A DNA stretch of 64,000 nucleotides, taken from assembly GCA_900491605.1 (NCBI GenBank), contig UESW01004633.1, positions 351,625 to 415,624 on the forward strand. The letters are read 5' to 3'. Shown here piece by piece: positions 9,156 through 21,699 of the stretch. The translations under genes and the position numbers were made by a program. The stretch is from Calamus simplicifolius (taxonomy: Eukaryota > Streptophyta > Magnoliopsida > Arecales > Arecaceae). The notes below the pieces were generated by a model. That model did no database searches and was not told where the DNA came from. It worked only from the letters and a program-made list of their open reading frames with translations. Position 1 is the first letter of the stretch. Every line of letters starts with the position of its first letter.

Positions 9156-12100
9156 TCACACTAACCTAGTGCGAGTCAGTTCAGAAATATCAGAATACAA
9201 AATTTGCTTAAGAGCAGAAGGACAGGGATCACCCTGATCCCATATCCAAAATCCCAGATAATGGGCCACAGCAGCCGCCACCCAGTCTGCCGCATAATTA
9301 GCTTCCTGATAGATGTGCCGGATGTGGACACTGTGAGAACCCCACAGAGCAGCCCGAATATCGCAGAGAAGAGGGTTAGCGGGGACATGATCGCAGAATC
9401 CCGTCCGGAGCCATCGGATAATAGAAAGAGAATCCTCCTCAATGAACAGGCATTGAGCATGAAGCCTCCGAACAGCATGGGAGATATCAGCCCACGCTGC
9501 ATAAAGCTTGGCTATAGGGACAGAGGAATCGAGGGAACCAAAACCACCCGCCGATAGCAAGGCTCCATCGGTCCCATGAATAATGAAAGCAGACTTAGCA
9601 AGTCTTTCACAAACACTTCCATCAAAGTTGATTTTTACAAACCCTGGAGGGGGAGCTCCCAAGAGATAAAAACCGTACGACGATTCGCTGCCAAAGCAGC
9701 AGGGAAGCCCCAGTGGCTAAGGTTATAAGAATCAGAACTAGTGAGAAGAAGTGCACTTTCAGCAACCATAGATCTGACCTTTCGCTCTAGTCTGTGAGAG
9801 GAAATAGTATCATCAGTAAAGATAAGCAGGTTCCATGACAGCCAGATCTGATAGGCAGTAATAGCCCAAAAAGCACTTTGCTGACGGGTGGTCCTCCGGA
9901 GAGCATCAAGGAAAGGGAAGCACGAGGAACCAGAACCATCCACTCTGCAATCATAATTCATCCTCAACCAAATCTAGCTCAATATGGAACAGGTAAATAT
10001 AGCGTGGTCAGTAGTCTCCTCCTCCTGCCTACACAGCGGGCAAGTCGTCTCAATATGAAGACCCCTTCTAGACAGCAGAGAGCAAGAAGGGAGGCAGTCC
10101 CACATGATCTTCCATATGAATAATTGGATCCTGGGATGAACGGAGAGCTTCCAGATCCAAGCAGCATCCCACGAGTCCTGGGGCTGAGGTCTATACACCT
10201 TGATCATGAGGTCCCTAGTAGGGGCCCTAGAGAGACAAGATCTCCTCCATAACCTTATATCAGATATATGGCCCAAGGTAAGAGGAATAGAAAGAATCCG
10301 CCGAGCAAGCTCATCCCCAAATAAGCTGGTCACCACAGGGGTATTCCAAGAGGAGAGATCCTGAGTGATGAGATCCTGCACCCTCATACAAAGCGAAACA
10401 TCCGTGCTAATAAATGACGGCCAACGGGAAAGGGGGAGATCGGAGATCCAGCTATCCGGAACAACATCGACCGAGGAACCATCACCAATCATCCACGAAA
10501 TATTGTTTAGAATAGGCGGAGCATGACGACACACCTCCTTCCAAAAGAAAGAATACCCATGAGTAGGCTGAGGGTCCATAAAAGGAGACCAATCACCATA
10601 TATAGCTCGCATAAAGGAGCTCTAGAGATAGTAAGGATCAAGAATAAACCTCGAAGCATGTCTCTCCAGCAAAGCGTCTCTCCTAACAAGCAAGGACTAG
10701 ATACCAAGACCACCTTCATGTAGAGGCATACAAATCAAATCCCAAGCTTGAAGATGAATGTCGTGACCATCTTGCATAGAAGCCCACAGAAAGTCCCTAA
10801 AACATCGCTCTATCCTTTGCAAACAAGTGATAGGGACCGCAACATTAGAGAGAAGATGCATAGGAAGAGACGTAAGGACAAAGCGAATAAGAGTGATCCT
10901 TGCCATCATGGATAAATCTGGTGACCTGCCAACCATCAATCCGATCACAAATGCATCGCTCGAGAGTAGCGAAATCACTAATACGAGGATGCCTCCCTAA
11001 CACAGGGATCCCCAAGTATGAAAGCCCATCTGCCTTGGTAAAAATACCCAGAGCTTGGTATATAGCATCCATGGTAGACCTAGAAGTCTTGGGGCTGAAG
11101 CAAATCGTGGACTTTTCTAAATTGACCTTCTGACTAGAAGCTCGACAGTAGCACTGAATAAGAGAAGCGTAACTAACAGCATTATGAAGAGACGTCTAGC
11201 CCAGAAGAATACAGTCGTCCGCAAAAAGAAGGTGGGAGATGGGGGGTCCCAAAGGACAAGCCAAAAAGGGGGTGATGCGGTAGTCCTGCTGAGCCTGATG
11301 AAAAGCACGGAAAAGGTCGTCCGCAGCCAGAACAAACAAAAATGGGGATAATAGGCATCCATGTCTCAGACTCACAGTAGAATGGAAGAAAACAGTCTGC
11401 ATTCCATTAACAATCAGAGAGAAGGATGGCTTCTGGATGCAGACCATAATCCAATCAATGAACAGATCATGAAAACCGAATTTAAGCAGAGTTCGGTGCA
11501 GAAAGACCCAGCTCAGCCTATTGTAGGCACGCTCCATATCAAGCTTAACTGCCATAAGACACTATCTGGCCGAGGCTCTCTGAAGATCATGCATAAACTC
11601 CTGCATAATGAGGACATTATCGGAAATACTCCGACCTCTAATGAAAGCCCCTTGTTCAGCAGAGATGAGCTGAGGAATCACCACACCCAGCCGGGAGACA
11701 AGAAGGTGTGCACAAACCTTATACAAGGTAGTGCACGGGCTGATAAGCCGAAAGTGTTGAGGGGTAGAAGTATCAGAACGCTCCGGCACAAGAGTGACAA
11801 GAGTCTAATTCCAGTCAGTAGGAATGGATTTGGAAAGGAAAGCACTCTGAATAGCCTGAGTAACCTCTAGACCAATAATGTCCCAATAGTGACGAAAAAA
11901 TAATGGTGGAAAACCATCAGGGCCGGCCACCTTATCAGGCCCAAGGTCCCATAAAGCCATGCGAATCTCATCAGTAGTGATCGATCTGATCAGGAGGTTG
12001 TTCTCGTGAGTTGAGACCTTCTTAGAAGGAGGAACCCGGAAAACAGGAGCCCCTACACTTGATAACTCAGTCCATCTAGACTGAAAGAACTGAAGTAACT

Positions 12101-13285
12101 GATCACGGATAACCACGGAATCGTCTTGAAGATTTCCCTCCTCATCAATTAATCATCGGATCATGTTAGCTGCCCGACGCTTCAGAGTAGCCTGATGAAA
12201 AAACCTGGTATTATGGTCTCCCTCCCGAATCCACTGAACCCTATATCGCTGCCTCCAATAAGACTCCTGCTGCAAAAGTAGGGAGTGGTGAAGAGCGAGC
12301 TTAGATCAAAGAGAGGAGAGGTCAGGTACGGAGAGACAGCCATCCCAATCCTCCCTTTCCTGGAGAATAGCAATGTCGGCTTCAACCTACTCAATATGTC
12401 TCACTAAGTCCCCAACCTCAAATCTGTTCCATCTAGAAATGTGACGCCTAACCAACTCCAACCATCTAGAAAGACGGTAAATAGTATTACCTCTCATCGG
12501 TAAATGCCAAACCTGGGCTATAATGGCTCAAGCCGAGGGATAGGAAGTCCAGAACTGCTCAAATCTAAACTGTCGCCGCTGATGAAGATCAGAATCAGTG
12601 GATATCAAAATAGGACAGTGATCAGAAGCAATCCAGGGCAGGTGAGTGATAGTGGCATAAGGAAACATCTGGGTCCACTGGGCAATAGCCAAGGCTCTAT
12701 CCAATCTTTCCCAGACACGAGCCGAACCCTGGTGATTGTTACACCAGGTGAATTGGGATCCTGAGAATCCCAGATCCAGCAAACCAGCTAAGGAGATAAA
12801 TGATCTAAACTCAGAAATATCTGCTAAATCAGTAACCCACCTACCACCTTTCTTTTCGTTAGCAGCAGCATTACAATTAAAGTCACTAGCCGAAATGGAC
12901 GGGATACCCTGAGCAAGGAGGGAGAGAATCTCAGACCAAAGAACATGCCTTTCCCTAAAATTAGTGCTAGCATAAACTCCTAAGAGGAGCCAAGGGTCAG
13001 AAGACCCTTCCGAAATAAGAAGAGCAATCTGCTGATTACACTGATGAAAGGCATTCACCGACACCGAGGAGTGGCGCCAAAAAGCAACAATCCCACCGGA
13101 TAGGCCCTCGAACTCCACAGCATATGAAGACTACGATCTGGCAGCCTGTCTTCAAAATCGGACCAAGGTGTCTTGCGATAATCGGGTTTCCGTAAGAATA
13201 TATATATCAAAATTATGGATATGCAACAGTCTACCAAAGGAGGATCGAAAAGACGGTTTTCGAGCTCCTCTAACACTCCATATAA
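9156..13285 (-). pseudogene. LINE ORF2: endonuclease, reverse transcriptase, RNase H
   Basis: Reading right to left: an apurinic-type endonuclease (about 12528-13285) with ASDFN and SDHCPI motifs; a reverse transcriptase (about 10850-12116) with GPDKVAGPDG, RLISPCTTLYK and an intact FADD at about 11205; a zf-RVT region with CPLC (about 9974-10160); and an RNase H domain (9156-9662) with NFDGS and EEDS. In life it would nick the target and copy the LINE RNA. Several frameshifts and stops break it, including after FADDCILLG, near 10700 and 9980, and inside the first part of the endonuclease. In the RNase H domain the catalytic glutamate of ELYA is lysine (AKLYA). The endonuclease GDFN motif reads SDFN. 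Confidence 0.9.
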
Positions 13286-13295
13286 GGATTTTCAT

Positions 13296-15013
13296 TTACA
13301 ATTGAGGGGGAGGGTGGAGGCCACCCTGATCTTCCATTATAACCAAATTAAAAAGGTACCCCGAAGACAGGGTACCACCCACTTCCGTCTGCATAGTACA
13401 ATCCATCTTATGATTATCAGCCCGCTGGGCAGCAGCCTCAGGTACAGCTTTAGCAGACCGAGAGCCATCAACAAGGAGAGTGGAATCCTTTGGCTGACCC
13501 TGAATTGTCAATTTGAGGCAGGATAAAACCGAATCATGGTTACGATTCACACCCTTTGCAGACTGACCCCTACTCGCAGCACAGTCAGAACCCTGACAAA
13601 AGGAGGCCTTATCGGGCCTGCTATCGAAAATAGAAGGACCTCGGCCAGGGTTCGGAATAGCAGTAGAGTTAAACTTCTCCTTGGAATCCTTTAACAAAGA
13701 AGCAATGCCTTTACCTTTTCGTTTCTCACTTTTGGAGGTAGTCCGCAGGGAATGGGACTCCTCGGGCCTGGCACGCTTAAGACCCGGATTGGCATTCGAC
13801 CTGGCCATGGGCCTACAATCCCAATTGTTCGCACCCAAAAGGGCAAATGGGTTATTAGAATTAAGCTTATGGATCACAGAGAGATGAAGATAAGAAACCA
13901 CTGTCTGAACATCAGTCTTCTCTGGACTCTTGGAACCGGCACATGGCCTCACGACCGGCATGCTGCAATTGGCATTGGTGCCCTCAGAAGACAGCCCAGG
14001 AACCATCTTCAAGCTGGCCGAGGCATGATCGGGGACTGCCACCACACTGATAGTGGTCTTGCTGGACTTTGGGGGTTGCCGACGAGCCGTCTTGCCGGGA
14101 GTTAACCATCCCTCAGACGGAAGGCCCGGCCTCAAAGAGACAGCAGAGAGAGGTTTGGATGCAGCTTGGAAGATCCCAGGAGACTGCGAGTAGTTCTTCC
14201 GCACCGAACTAGAGGGTCTTCGATGGCGGGTGGCCGACATCCAAGGCCCAAATCTAGGACCAACCAAAGGTAGCTCTGGATCAGAAGTCGGGGATGACAG
14301 TGAACAGGGGCCAGTGAGATGAATCGATCCACAGCTAGGGCATATACCTTTAAGGTGCTCAAACTGGAACTGCTGCCAGAAGGGGAAACCCATTCCCTGA
14401 ATTCTGACAGCTGACCGGAGAGGATGCCAGAGATCCACATACACACTCTAGCAAATCCTCCTTAACAACAGCCGAGTAGTAGAGTCGGCGAACACAAACT
14501 GACCCGCCGGCGCCAGAATAGCACCCAACACTACATCATTCCAGAACTCGACGGGAAGAGAGGGCAGATGCACCCAGAGGAGGGCAGAAGACACTGCATC
14601 CATAGCCGGAATGAACTCCGGACGCCAACCCTCAGTGGCAACAGGCTGCCCGTTGGCCACCCACGGACGGCCGAGCACCATCTCCTTCGCACCTGAGTCA
14701 TCAAAACGGAAGATGTGGCAGCGATGAGCGTGACTTAGTGGTAGGATGTCACCGGATATGCCCGCTCGCCAGAACTCCCTGATGAAAGCATCAGGCAGAA
14801 CCCAACGATGGAAGGTACGAGCCAAGATGGCCTTCTCCTTCCAACAAACGCTAGCCTCCTCCAACGCCGCAGTAGGGATTTGGATAACATCAGGGAAATG
14901 ACCCTCCAGCTCGACCACCTCTACTAGTGATGGGAAGAAGAGACCCAAACGAAACCAGACGCCTATCCCCTGTTCCACACCTTCGAAGCATCAGGAACCC
15001 CATCCGCTGCCAT
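13296..15013 (-). pseudogene. LINE ORF1: DUF4283-type nucleic-acid-binding protein
   Basis: About 570 codons encode a plant L1 ORF1 protein that would package LINE RNA. The N-terminal half (14448-14978) is a DUF4283-like domain with FPDVIQIP, LARTFHRW and VLGRPWV. A zinc knuckle, CPSCGSIHLTGPC, lies near 14320-14345, followed by a long low-complexity tail rich in Ser, Pro and Lys. One TAG codon (14448-14450) splits the frame in phase; otherwise more than 1.6 kb is open. The likely start is the ATG at 15011-15013, but its frame does not join the DUF4283 frame, so one small indel near 14950-14980 is implied. Confidence 0.85.
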
Positions 15014-15185
15014 TGGAGCAAGGGAAACAATCAAGGCTAACAACCGGAGAGGAAAGACCATCGAGATCAACCTGACACGTCGGAGATCAAATAGCCCATC
15101 ATCGAGAGCACAAATATTAAAGCAAACCTTAGCCAAAGATGTTGGAGACAGCGATGCACAAATATTAAAGCAGACTTTGTTTTTT

Positions 15186-15748
15186 TTAAGTTTTAATGCT
15201 TCCCTTGCGAGGATTTTTGCCTCGACTATTTATTTGAGTTAAGAGATTTAGTGAGGCATTTAATATTTCATTTAACCAACTTTTCGTAGTGGAAAAGATA
15301 ATTTTTTAAAAAATATTTCAAAAGCATTTTAACTTTTTTTTTGCAGCAATAAAGGTTTTTAAAAAAACAATTCATAGCATTAACAAAAAAAAATTTATGA
15401 TACAAGAAACATTACGCATACTTAGATGGTCATTATCCATGCATGAACCATTATAATTATATTTGCAAAATAATTAATTAGTTATTGATGCTCATATATA
15501 ATTATTGACTGTAGATGTATGATGATATTTATATTCAAGATAAAATATATGACGATCATGTAGATATGCTGACATGTGCAAAGATATATGCATGGTAGAA
15601 AATTTTTTAATCTTTTTAAAGATTTTGTTGCAATGTAAAATTTGAGGTATTGATATTTTTAAAATATTTTTCAAAAGATTCAACTTTTCAGTCTTAATTT
15701 TGTGATGAATTTATTAAATAGAGTATTAAATGCACCCAATCACTCAGT
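15186..15748. other. AT-rich non-coding stretch
   Basis: Runs of A and T with no supportable gene, between LINE 3 and the decayed LINE 4. Confidence 0.55.
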
Positions 15749-16190
15749 TTTTTTTTTTTATTTTATTTTTAGTGATCACATCATTTTAGGATGAGTTAAA
15801 TCTAATATATCAAAATACAACATTTGATAAAGAATAATAGGACAAGAGTCGTATTGATTTCAGCTTTAAAAATTAAAGTGATAGACTATCCTAGCGGCAA
15901 TCCCATCAGCTGCTGAATTGACTTCTTAATAGATATATCGAATCTGAGCGCTAAGAGCTTCTTGGAGTATAGGTCGAATGTCGCAAATCAAAAAGGATAG
16001 TTGGCAAGTGGATGCTAGAATCCTACTGAAGCAAGCGAATAACAGTAATAGAATCTTTTTCAATAATAAAGCTGCAGGTCCTCAAGCTTCGAATGGCGCA
16101 TATAGCTCAGCAAAAGATACCAAAAAGATAAAAAAGTTAAATCCTTTCGTCGTCAGCATCCCACCATCCAACCCACGTTAACAAAACCTT
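15749..16190 (-). mobile_element. Old decayed LINE 3' end (LINE 4)
   Basis: After a T run at 15749-15758, the sequence follows 8230-8700 (LINE 2) through the 3' end and RNase H region, but with heavy drift to A and T. Matching landmarks are the ATCACATCATTTTAGG start, the REANSA region around 15900-15930 and the ATAACAGTAATAGA segment near 16040. No clear target duplication remains, in keeping with greater age. Confidence 0.75.
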
Positions 16191-17640
16191 TGTGTAAGAT
16201 TATGCTACAAATCCATTGCAATCTTTGGCTCAATTATTTCTCTTCTATTAGCTGGGACTTAATCTATATTTTGTGTCGTTCCTTTTTTTTTTTTGGATAC
16301 AGAAAAGGGAAAGGAGGGCTTTGTCGATCCGTAGCTAGGTCCCCAATACAGCTCCGTTCCCCGTTAAAAAATATTTCATGCACGATGCGAGATTTGCATA
16401 GTTATTCTTTACATAAAGATAAGTTAATCAATCTAACCTCACTCAGATGCTAACAGTTAGAATAAAAAAAATTAAATTGACCTTTTCTCCTTCAACACCG
16501 ATATTTTAAACCTTAAAAAATTATTTTAAATTTATTCGCACGGATCTCACCACTCGAACCCGCGACGCATGCCGTTCCTCCGTTAATGGTCCAAAATTGA
16601 AGGGGCCCAGAAGATGTGAACGTGACGTGGACGCATCGAAAAGGTGCGGAAACGGGGACGTTGAAATTGTCCTTGGCACGCGAGGGAAGAAGCGTGGAAA
16701 GACGTTCTTTGTTTGGGAAATGATTGGCACGCGAAAGGTCCTCGCTTCCCTCGTCAAAAGGTGCGTGGGAAATGGTTTGCCCGGACGCATCGAAGGGATG
16801 AAATTATTTGGTGATCAATTATGAAAGAAATAATTTGGTATAAGAAGAAGAGAGTGAAAGGAGGGTATGCTAAGTTATAGTTGGTCAAAATTTCCTAAAT
16901 AGAAAGCTTGAACTTTAAATCTTCTTGATACATGATTAAATTTTATACAAAATTAAAATTAAATTCTAATTCCATTCAAACAATGATTTGAATCAGGAAT
17001 AAGTATTTTCGATTCTGATTCTGATACTAGAGGGCCACTCTTGCGAACTTAACCGCTTCTGAATCTAGCTTGGATCAAACAATTGGGTTTACTAGCTGTT
17101 ACTTTAGCATAATGACTTGAATTAGATGAAATATGGACATTGTTCAAGCTACTATATATTTTAATAATTATCTAAGAATTGATCCAAATTGTAGAAATCT
17201 TGGCCCAAAAACCTTTCCATATCACCTTGGCCGATCATGTACGTTTGGTGTATGATCCTGACTCAGTGAGATGGCTTGCATGCAGCCCTATTCTAATATG
17301 CATCCAAGGTTACACCATGGGGTAATGGGTACGTATAATTCCCGCAGAAGTGCAACGTTGGATGGTGATTAATCATGAGAAGAGATGCATACAAATATTC
17401 CAGTGGAGAAATTAAACCGGACACAATCCACGAAGCGCCAGAGAAAAGATGTCTTTGAGAGGGAACATGAAATAAGAATGCAAATGGACCACACCAAAAA
17501 TAAATGCCGAGGTCTGTCTGGATTTTAAATTTAGGGCTGACTATGCAAGCAGTGGCTCTAATGCTAACTTTGAATTTACTCAGGCTTGAAGCCTACGTGC
17601 ATCATAGGATGCATTGTTGTTATTTCTTTAATATAAAACT
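16191..17640. other. No gene confirmed; GC-richer island at 16540-16820
   Basis: A short GC-richer island has open frames on both strands (for example 16597-16824, +), but neither resembles a known protein. The rest is AT-rich and without recognised features. Confidence 0.4.
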
Positions 17641-18414
17641 ATGTTTTTTTATTCTATATTGTATTCATTTTTATTCTATATAGGTCTAGCTAGGTAGATA
17701 TCGATCCATCATGGATCTTTTCAGCGATCACCTTGGTGGACAAAGGTAAGGTTCAAGAGCAATGCAAGATTTAATCATAGTTTTTGATTTTCGAAGGCCA
17801 TAACTCTCTCTCGCATGGTGTTTAATTTCTAATTTTTCATTTGAAAGTTAAATAATTTTTTAACCTATATGAGTGTGCAACAAAAACTTTTATCTTTCCA
17901 TATTATTATTTTTTATGTATATAATATTATATTATGATGATATTATAGCACAATATTAGATATCATATCATTGTTGTAGTATTCAAATCTATAGCTCATT
18001 ATTCTTTAATTTCGATAAAAAAAATTTTATGCTCCCATAGATCTTTGTTTAAAAGTCTCTACATAGTAACTTTTTCATATAGTTTTAAGCTAGAAAAATT
18101 TCAACATTTTTATCAAATATTTTAAAATTACCTTTTTCAAAAGAGTTTTTTTTTTCTAATAAATTCTTCTTAACCTTTGGAGGATCTAGAGCTAAACGCA
18201 TTAAAAATCATTCCTTTCCTCTAAAAGTCATCTTGGAGAGGTTCTTCAAATGAGACCTTATTTGTTGGATAAAATGCCATTAAATTTTAAAATATTACCA
18301 ATTAATAATTATATATTTTTAAATTATTAATATTATCTTTCACCACACACCCCTCTATCATCATCTCTCACATCTCGCCATGCCTTGCCTTTCCATCTCT
18401 TTTGTCCTTCCCTC

Positions 18415-18427
18415 ACCCCCCCCCCCC
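18415..18427. repeat. Poly(C) run in a C/T-rich tract
   Basis: About 13 consecutive C residues within the pyrimidine-rich stretch 18390-18460. Confidence 0.85.
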
Positions 18428-19819
18428 TCCTCCTCTTCTCTCTCTCCTCCTCCCCCCTTGCCCTACGACCAAATTCCCTAAATGCCCCCTTTTTTCCTTA
18501 TGCTCATTAATCCGCTATAATGCTCTCTATATTTTTTAATCTTAGTATCTTTAATTTACTTATACTATTTTATTTTAATAATACTTATATTATTTTTAAT
18601 TTTAATTGTTTCTTTTGTTTTATTATATATATATTATTATTAGAAGTTTATTTTTTGCACTTTTTTGTTTCATGGATTTCGTTATATGTTTTTAGTCTTA
18701 TTAAATATCTATATTTCTATGATTCCACTTTTAAGACTTTAATATTATTTTGTTTTTAAATATCTACTATATTTTTAATTGATCTATTTTCATTTTTCAT
18801 ACAATGTATTCTATGTATTTTATTGTTCATGCTTTTTCCCACTTACTGTATCTTTAGACACACACACACACCATCTGAATACCTTGTTAGGTCTCATGCA
18901 GTTGGTACTGGAGGTGTTTCCTAACTAATAAACATTCCACTTTTCTATGGTTGCTTCAGAGATACTGGGATTGTTATTAAAGATGCAAGGAACTTGTGGT
19001 GGCTGCCGAGCTCATCCGTCAACTTGAAATTGTCTCTGCCATTAACTTTTCTGGCTTAAAGTTGGTGGGCAAGTTAATTTGACCTAACTAGTAAAATTTC
19101 CATTGGCATTTCATTTAACACTAAGAGAGATATTAATAGTGAAAGATAATTATGCCTGTACTTGAACATTAAACTGCAAAGATCACAATAATATTGTTGT
19201 GTTTTAGTTGGGATTAAGTCCTTGTTATTATCGTTGTTGTTTAGTTGTCCCTTAAAAACTGTTTTATTGTGAAGATGCCTTGAAGGTATAATGTGTTTGT
19301 TCTAAGCTTACAACAGACATGTTGTGAGTAGACTGAAAAAATTAAGGTGATGGTGAGGGGAAAAATCTAATCTGACACTTTTTTATACTGTTTTTGTCTT
19401 AGTTGTGCATTTCTTGCAGCATTCTTTTTATGGCATACATACTTCCATCAGCTTACAGATACCAATTCTCAGAAATGACTCATGCCTGCTGGAATTTCTA
19501 TTTTCCTTCATTGACTGAAAATATATTGGCGAACCATGCAGAAATCAGGAGCTTTAATTTAGATTACGTATGAGTTGCCAGCCAACTGATAGTGAAATGC
19601 TATGATTCAATCTGGTACTATGGAAGCCTGGATCCTTCCCTCTGTTCTCTGTTTGAGAGAAACCAAAATAAAGATAATGAACAGCCATGATTTTTTGAAT
19701 TGTTGCATTTCTATTCAACATTTATTGTTTGGCGAATGTTCTTGTTTGCACTCTTGCAGCTACTCTCCTTCACAAGATTGATGGGCCGTGAGATCTGCAC
19801 ATCCTTTTGCCGTTAGAAT

Positions 19820-19820
<1 letters not shown>

Positions 19821-19868
<48 letters not shown>
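19821..19868. repeat. (CT)24 microsatellite
   Basis: Uninterrupted CT dinucleotides for 48 bases. Confidence 0.97.
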
Positions 19869-19871
<3 letters not shown>

Positions 19872-20060
19872 AGGAAGCCTAGGACTTCTTTGAAGTATGA
19901 GCAGTCTGTATGATTCGCCATCAAAATCGTATCTAGCTTTCTAGAATATCAAGCAATCCAAACAAAATTCCCCATCTCGAGATAAAATTGATTTTGTTAA
20001 TCATCTGCTAGAGTACAGTGATCAGTTCACAATTTCAGTTCTACATAGGATTTGATTGGT

Positions 20061-20297
20061 GCTTCTTTCAGAAACAGGATTCCTGATACTTCTAACTGTT
20101 CTAAAGGAAGATTATGTGATGATGTTGAAAGGGTTCTGGGCGCTTCTTTCAGAAACAGGATTTCTGATACTTCCAACTGTTCTAAAGGAAGATTATGTGA
20201 TGATGTTGAAAGGGTTCTAGGTGTTTCTTTCAGAAACAGGATTTATCATACTTTAACTCTCTTAAAGAAGATTTTGTGATGATGTTGAAAGGGTTCA
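20061..20297 (+). repeat. 81-bp tandem repeat, three copies
   Basis: Units start at 20061, 20142 and 20223, exactly 81 bases apart. The first two are nearly identical and the third is more diverged and ends with small deletions. Because 81 is a multiple of three, one frame stays open through the array and encodes a repeating 27-residue unit containing SFRNRI and DDVERVLG. No known protein domain is recognised. Confidence 0.92.
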
Positions 20298-20334
20298 ATG
20301 TGCCCTCAAAACTCTTAGTAAGTTCTTTGACTCC

Positions 20335-20693
20335 TATATCCAATTAATTTCATTAGCAGACCAGAACTATGTGGCTCAAAAACTCGAGTAAAAGTTAATG
20401 GATAGCAAACAAACTTGACTTATAAGCATATAACACTTTCTTTCTTATTCAATATGAAACTTTTTTTTTTGCTGTTATAATCTTTCCTCCTTATAACATG
20501 CCATGTCGGATCAACTCTTATATCATTTGTAATGGCCCAAGTTCACTTACTGACCCAATTTAACTTTATTAGAGGGCTAAAACTATATAGCCTAAAAACT
20601 CGAATAAAAATTTAATAGGCAGCAAGTCGACTTAAGTTATAAGCACATAACACTTTTTTTACATCAAACGTGAAACTATATTTTGGGTGTTAC
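20335..20693 (+). repeat. Dispersed repeat, possibly LTR-derived, two half-copies
   Basis: Two related segments (about 20335-20478 and 20550-20693) share AAAAACTCGA, AAAGTTAATGG-like and ATAAGCA(C/T)ATAACACTTT blocks. The second runs from TGTAATGGCC (20529) to GGGTGTTACA (20693), TG...CA ends that would suit a small solo LTR. No target duplication was found. Confidence 0.55.
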
Positions 20694-21699
20694 AGCATCT
20701 TTTTCTTTTTAGTTTGCAGGTTAATATTTCCTTCTTTTAACCTTAGTAAATGCTTATGCATTACCATTTACTCCAAGTTTCCTATATGTGTTGACTATGT
20801 CCTTCCCTAGTTGGGAGGATGACTCGTATGCCTGATGCAATGCTCTTCAGCTTATAATAGCCCTTCTTTCATGCTATGCTAATAGGAATTTCAATGTAAC
20901 TTATGTTCTTTATTTTTTGTATGTATACATATAATATATATGCACATACGTCCGTAGAGTATATATTTTATTTATTCCAGATGGGTGCAGGATATATCTA
21001 AGTCATTTTAGTTAAAATGCTTGTTTTGTTTCAGGTTATGGGAAGCAAATCTTTCCACTCCTTGTGGCATTTACTCGGGTGATGATCGTGAGGTCCAAGT
21101 TTGTCCACATATACCATGAACTTTTTTTAGCTTTCCTTTTCAAAATGGTTGTTGAAATCTATGTAAATGAGAATTACAATCCTTTTTATTCATTATTAAT
21201 GAGCAACTTTTCCTCTGAAAGATAAACTTTGATGGAAACCTGCATAAATCTCTTAATGAATCCCATTCAATGCCTTCCACTTTTGCATGTGTATGTGGTT
21301 TTAAGTCTACAATTTCTGAATGTTAAAACTTGAGTGGTATCTAACTTCTATTTCCTTCTCATCACCTCAATCTTGGGTGCTAGCCATATTATAGCCTAAT
21401 AACCCTCAGATGTATAATTAATTGCACATTATTATCTGGTTAATGAACAGAGTGCATTGTTCCTTTTGTTTTCCATGCAGCCTCCCTGGCATGCTGGCAT
21501 TGCATATAGCCATATAAATTAGATAATACTAGCTGATTTGAGTCTTCTGCTACGACGTTTATATTGCATAGAGGTAGTGCTATAGGATGCTGAACCACAA
21601 TACGTAGATTTTGACAGGTCACTCGCTAAGGTGGATGTGTGTGGGTGTGCTTTTTTTTTTTTCCCCAAGTATATATTGGTAACATCTTAAGCCTATTTA

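Larger units (their letters stand above)
9130..15171 (-). mobile_element. Near full-length L1-type LINE (LINE 3), about 6.0 kb
   Basis: Minus-strand LINE with poly(A) at the left (T-rich 9121-9140) and an AGACTTTGTTTTTT duplication on both sides (9116-9129 and 15172-15185). It has ORF1 with a zinc knuckle, then ORF2 with endonuclease, reverse transcriptase, zf-RVT and RNase H. About 160 bases of 5' leader precede the likely ORF1 start at 15013. Relatively few lesions suggest a younger insertion than LINE 4. Confidence 0.92.
17641..20057. other. Non-coding; intron-like but no gene identified
   Basis: Short pieces look like exon or splice sequences, for example ATGGATCTTTTCAGCG followed by AAAGGTAAGG near 17711-17750, and CTTGCAG before CTACTCTCC near 19752. 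I could not join them into a protein with recognisable similarity. This could be a long non-coding transcript or gene relic. Confidence 0.3.

Noticed and set aside
16521..16824. Overlapping frames on both strands in a GC-richer island
   Set aside because: No similarity and no gene context; kept only as a note on composition.
18953..19075. Possible RNase H-like phrase (GIVIKDARNL)
   Set aside because: Too short, followed by a stop, with no catalytic residues around it.
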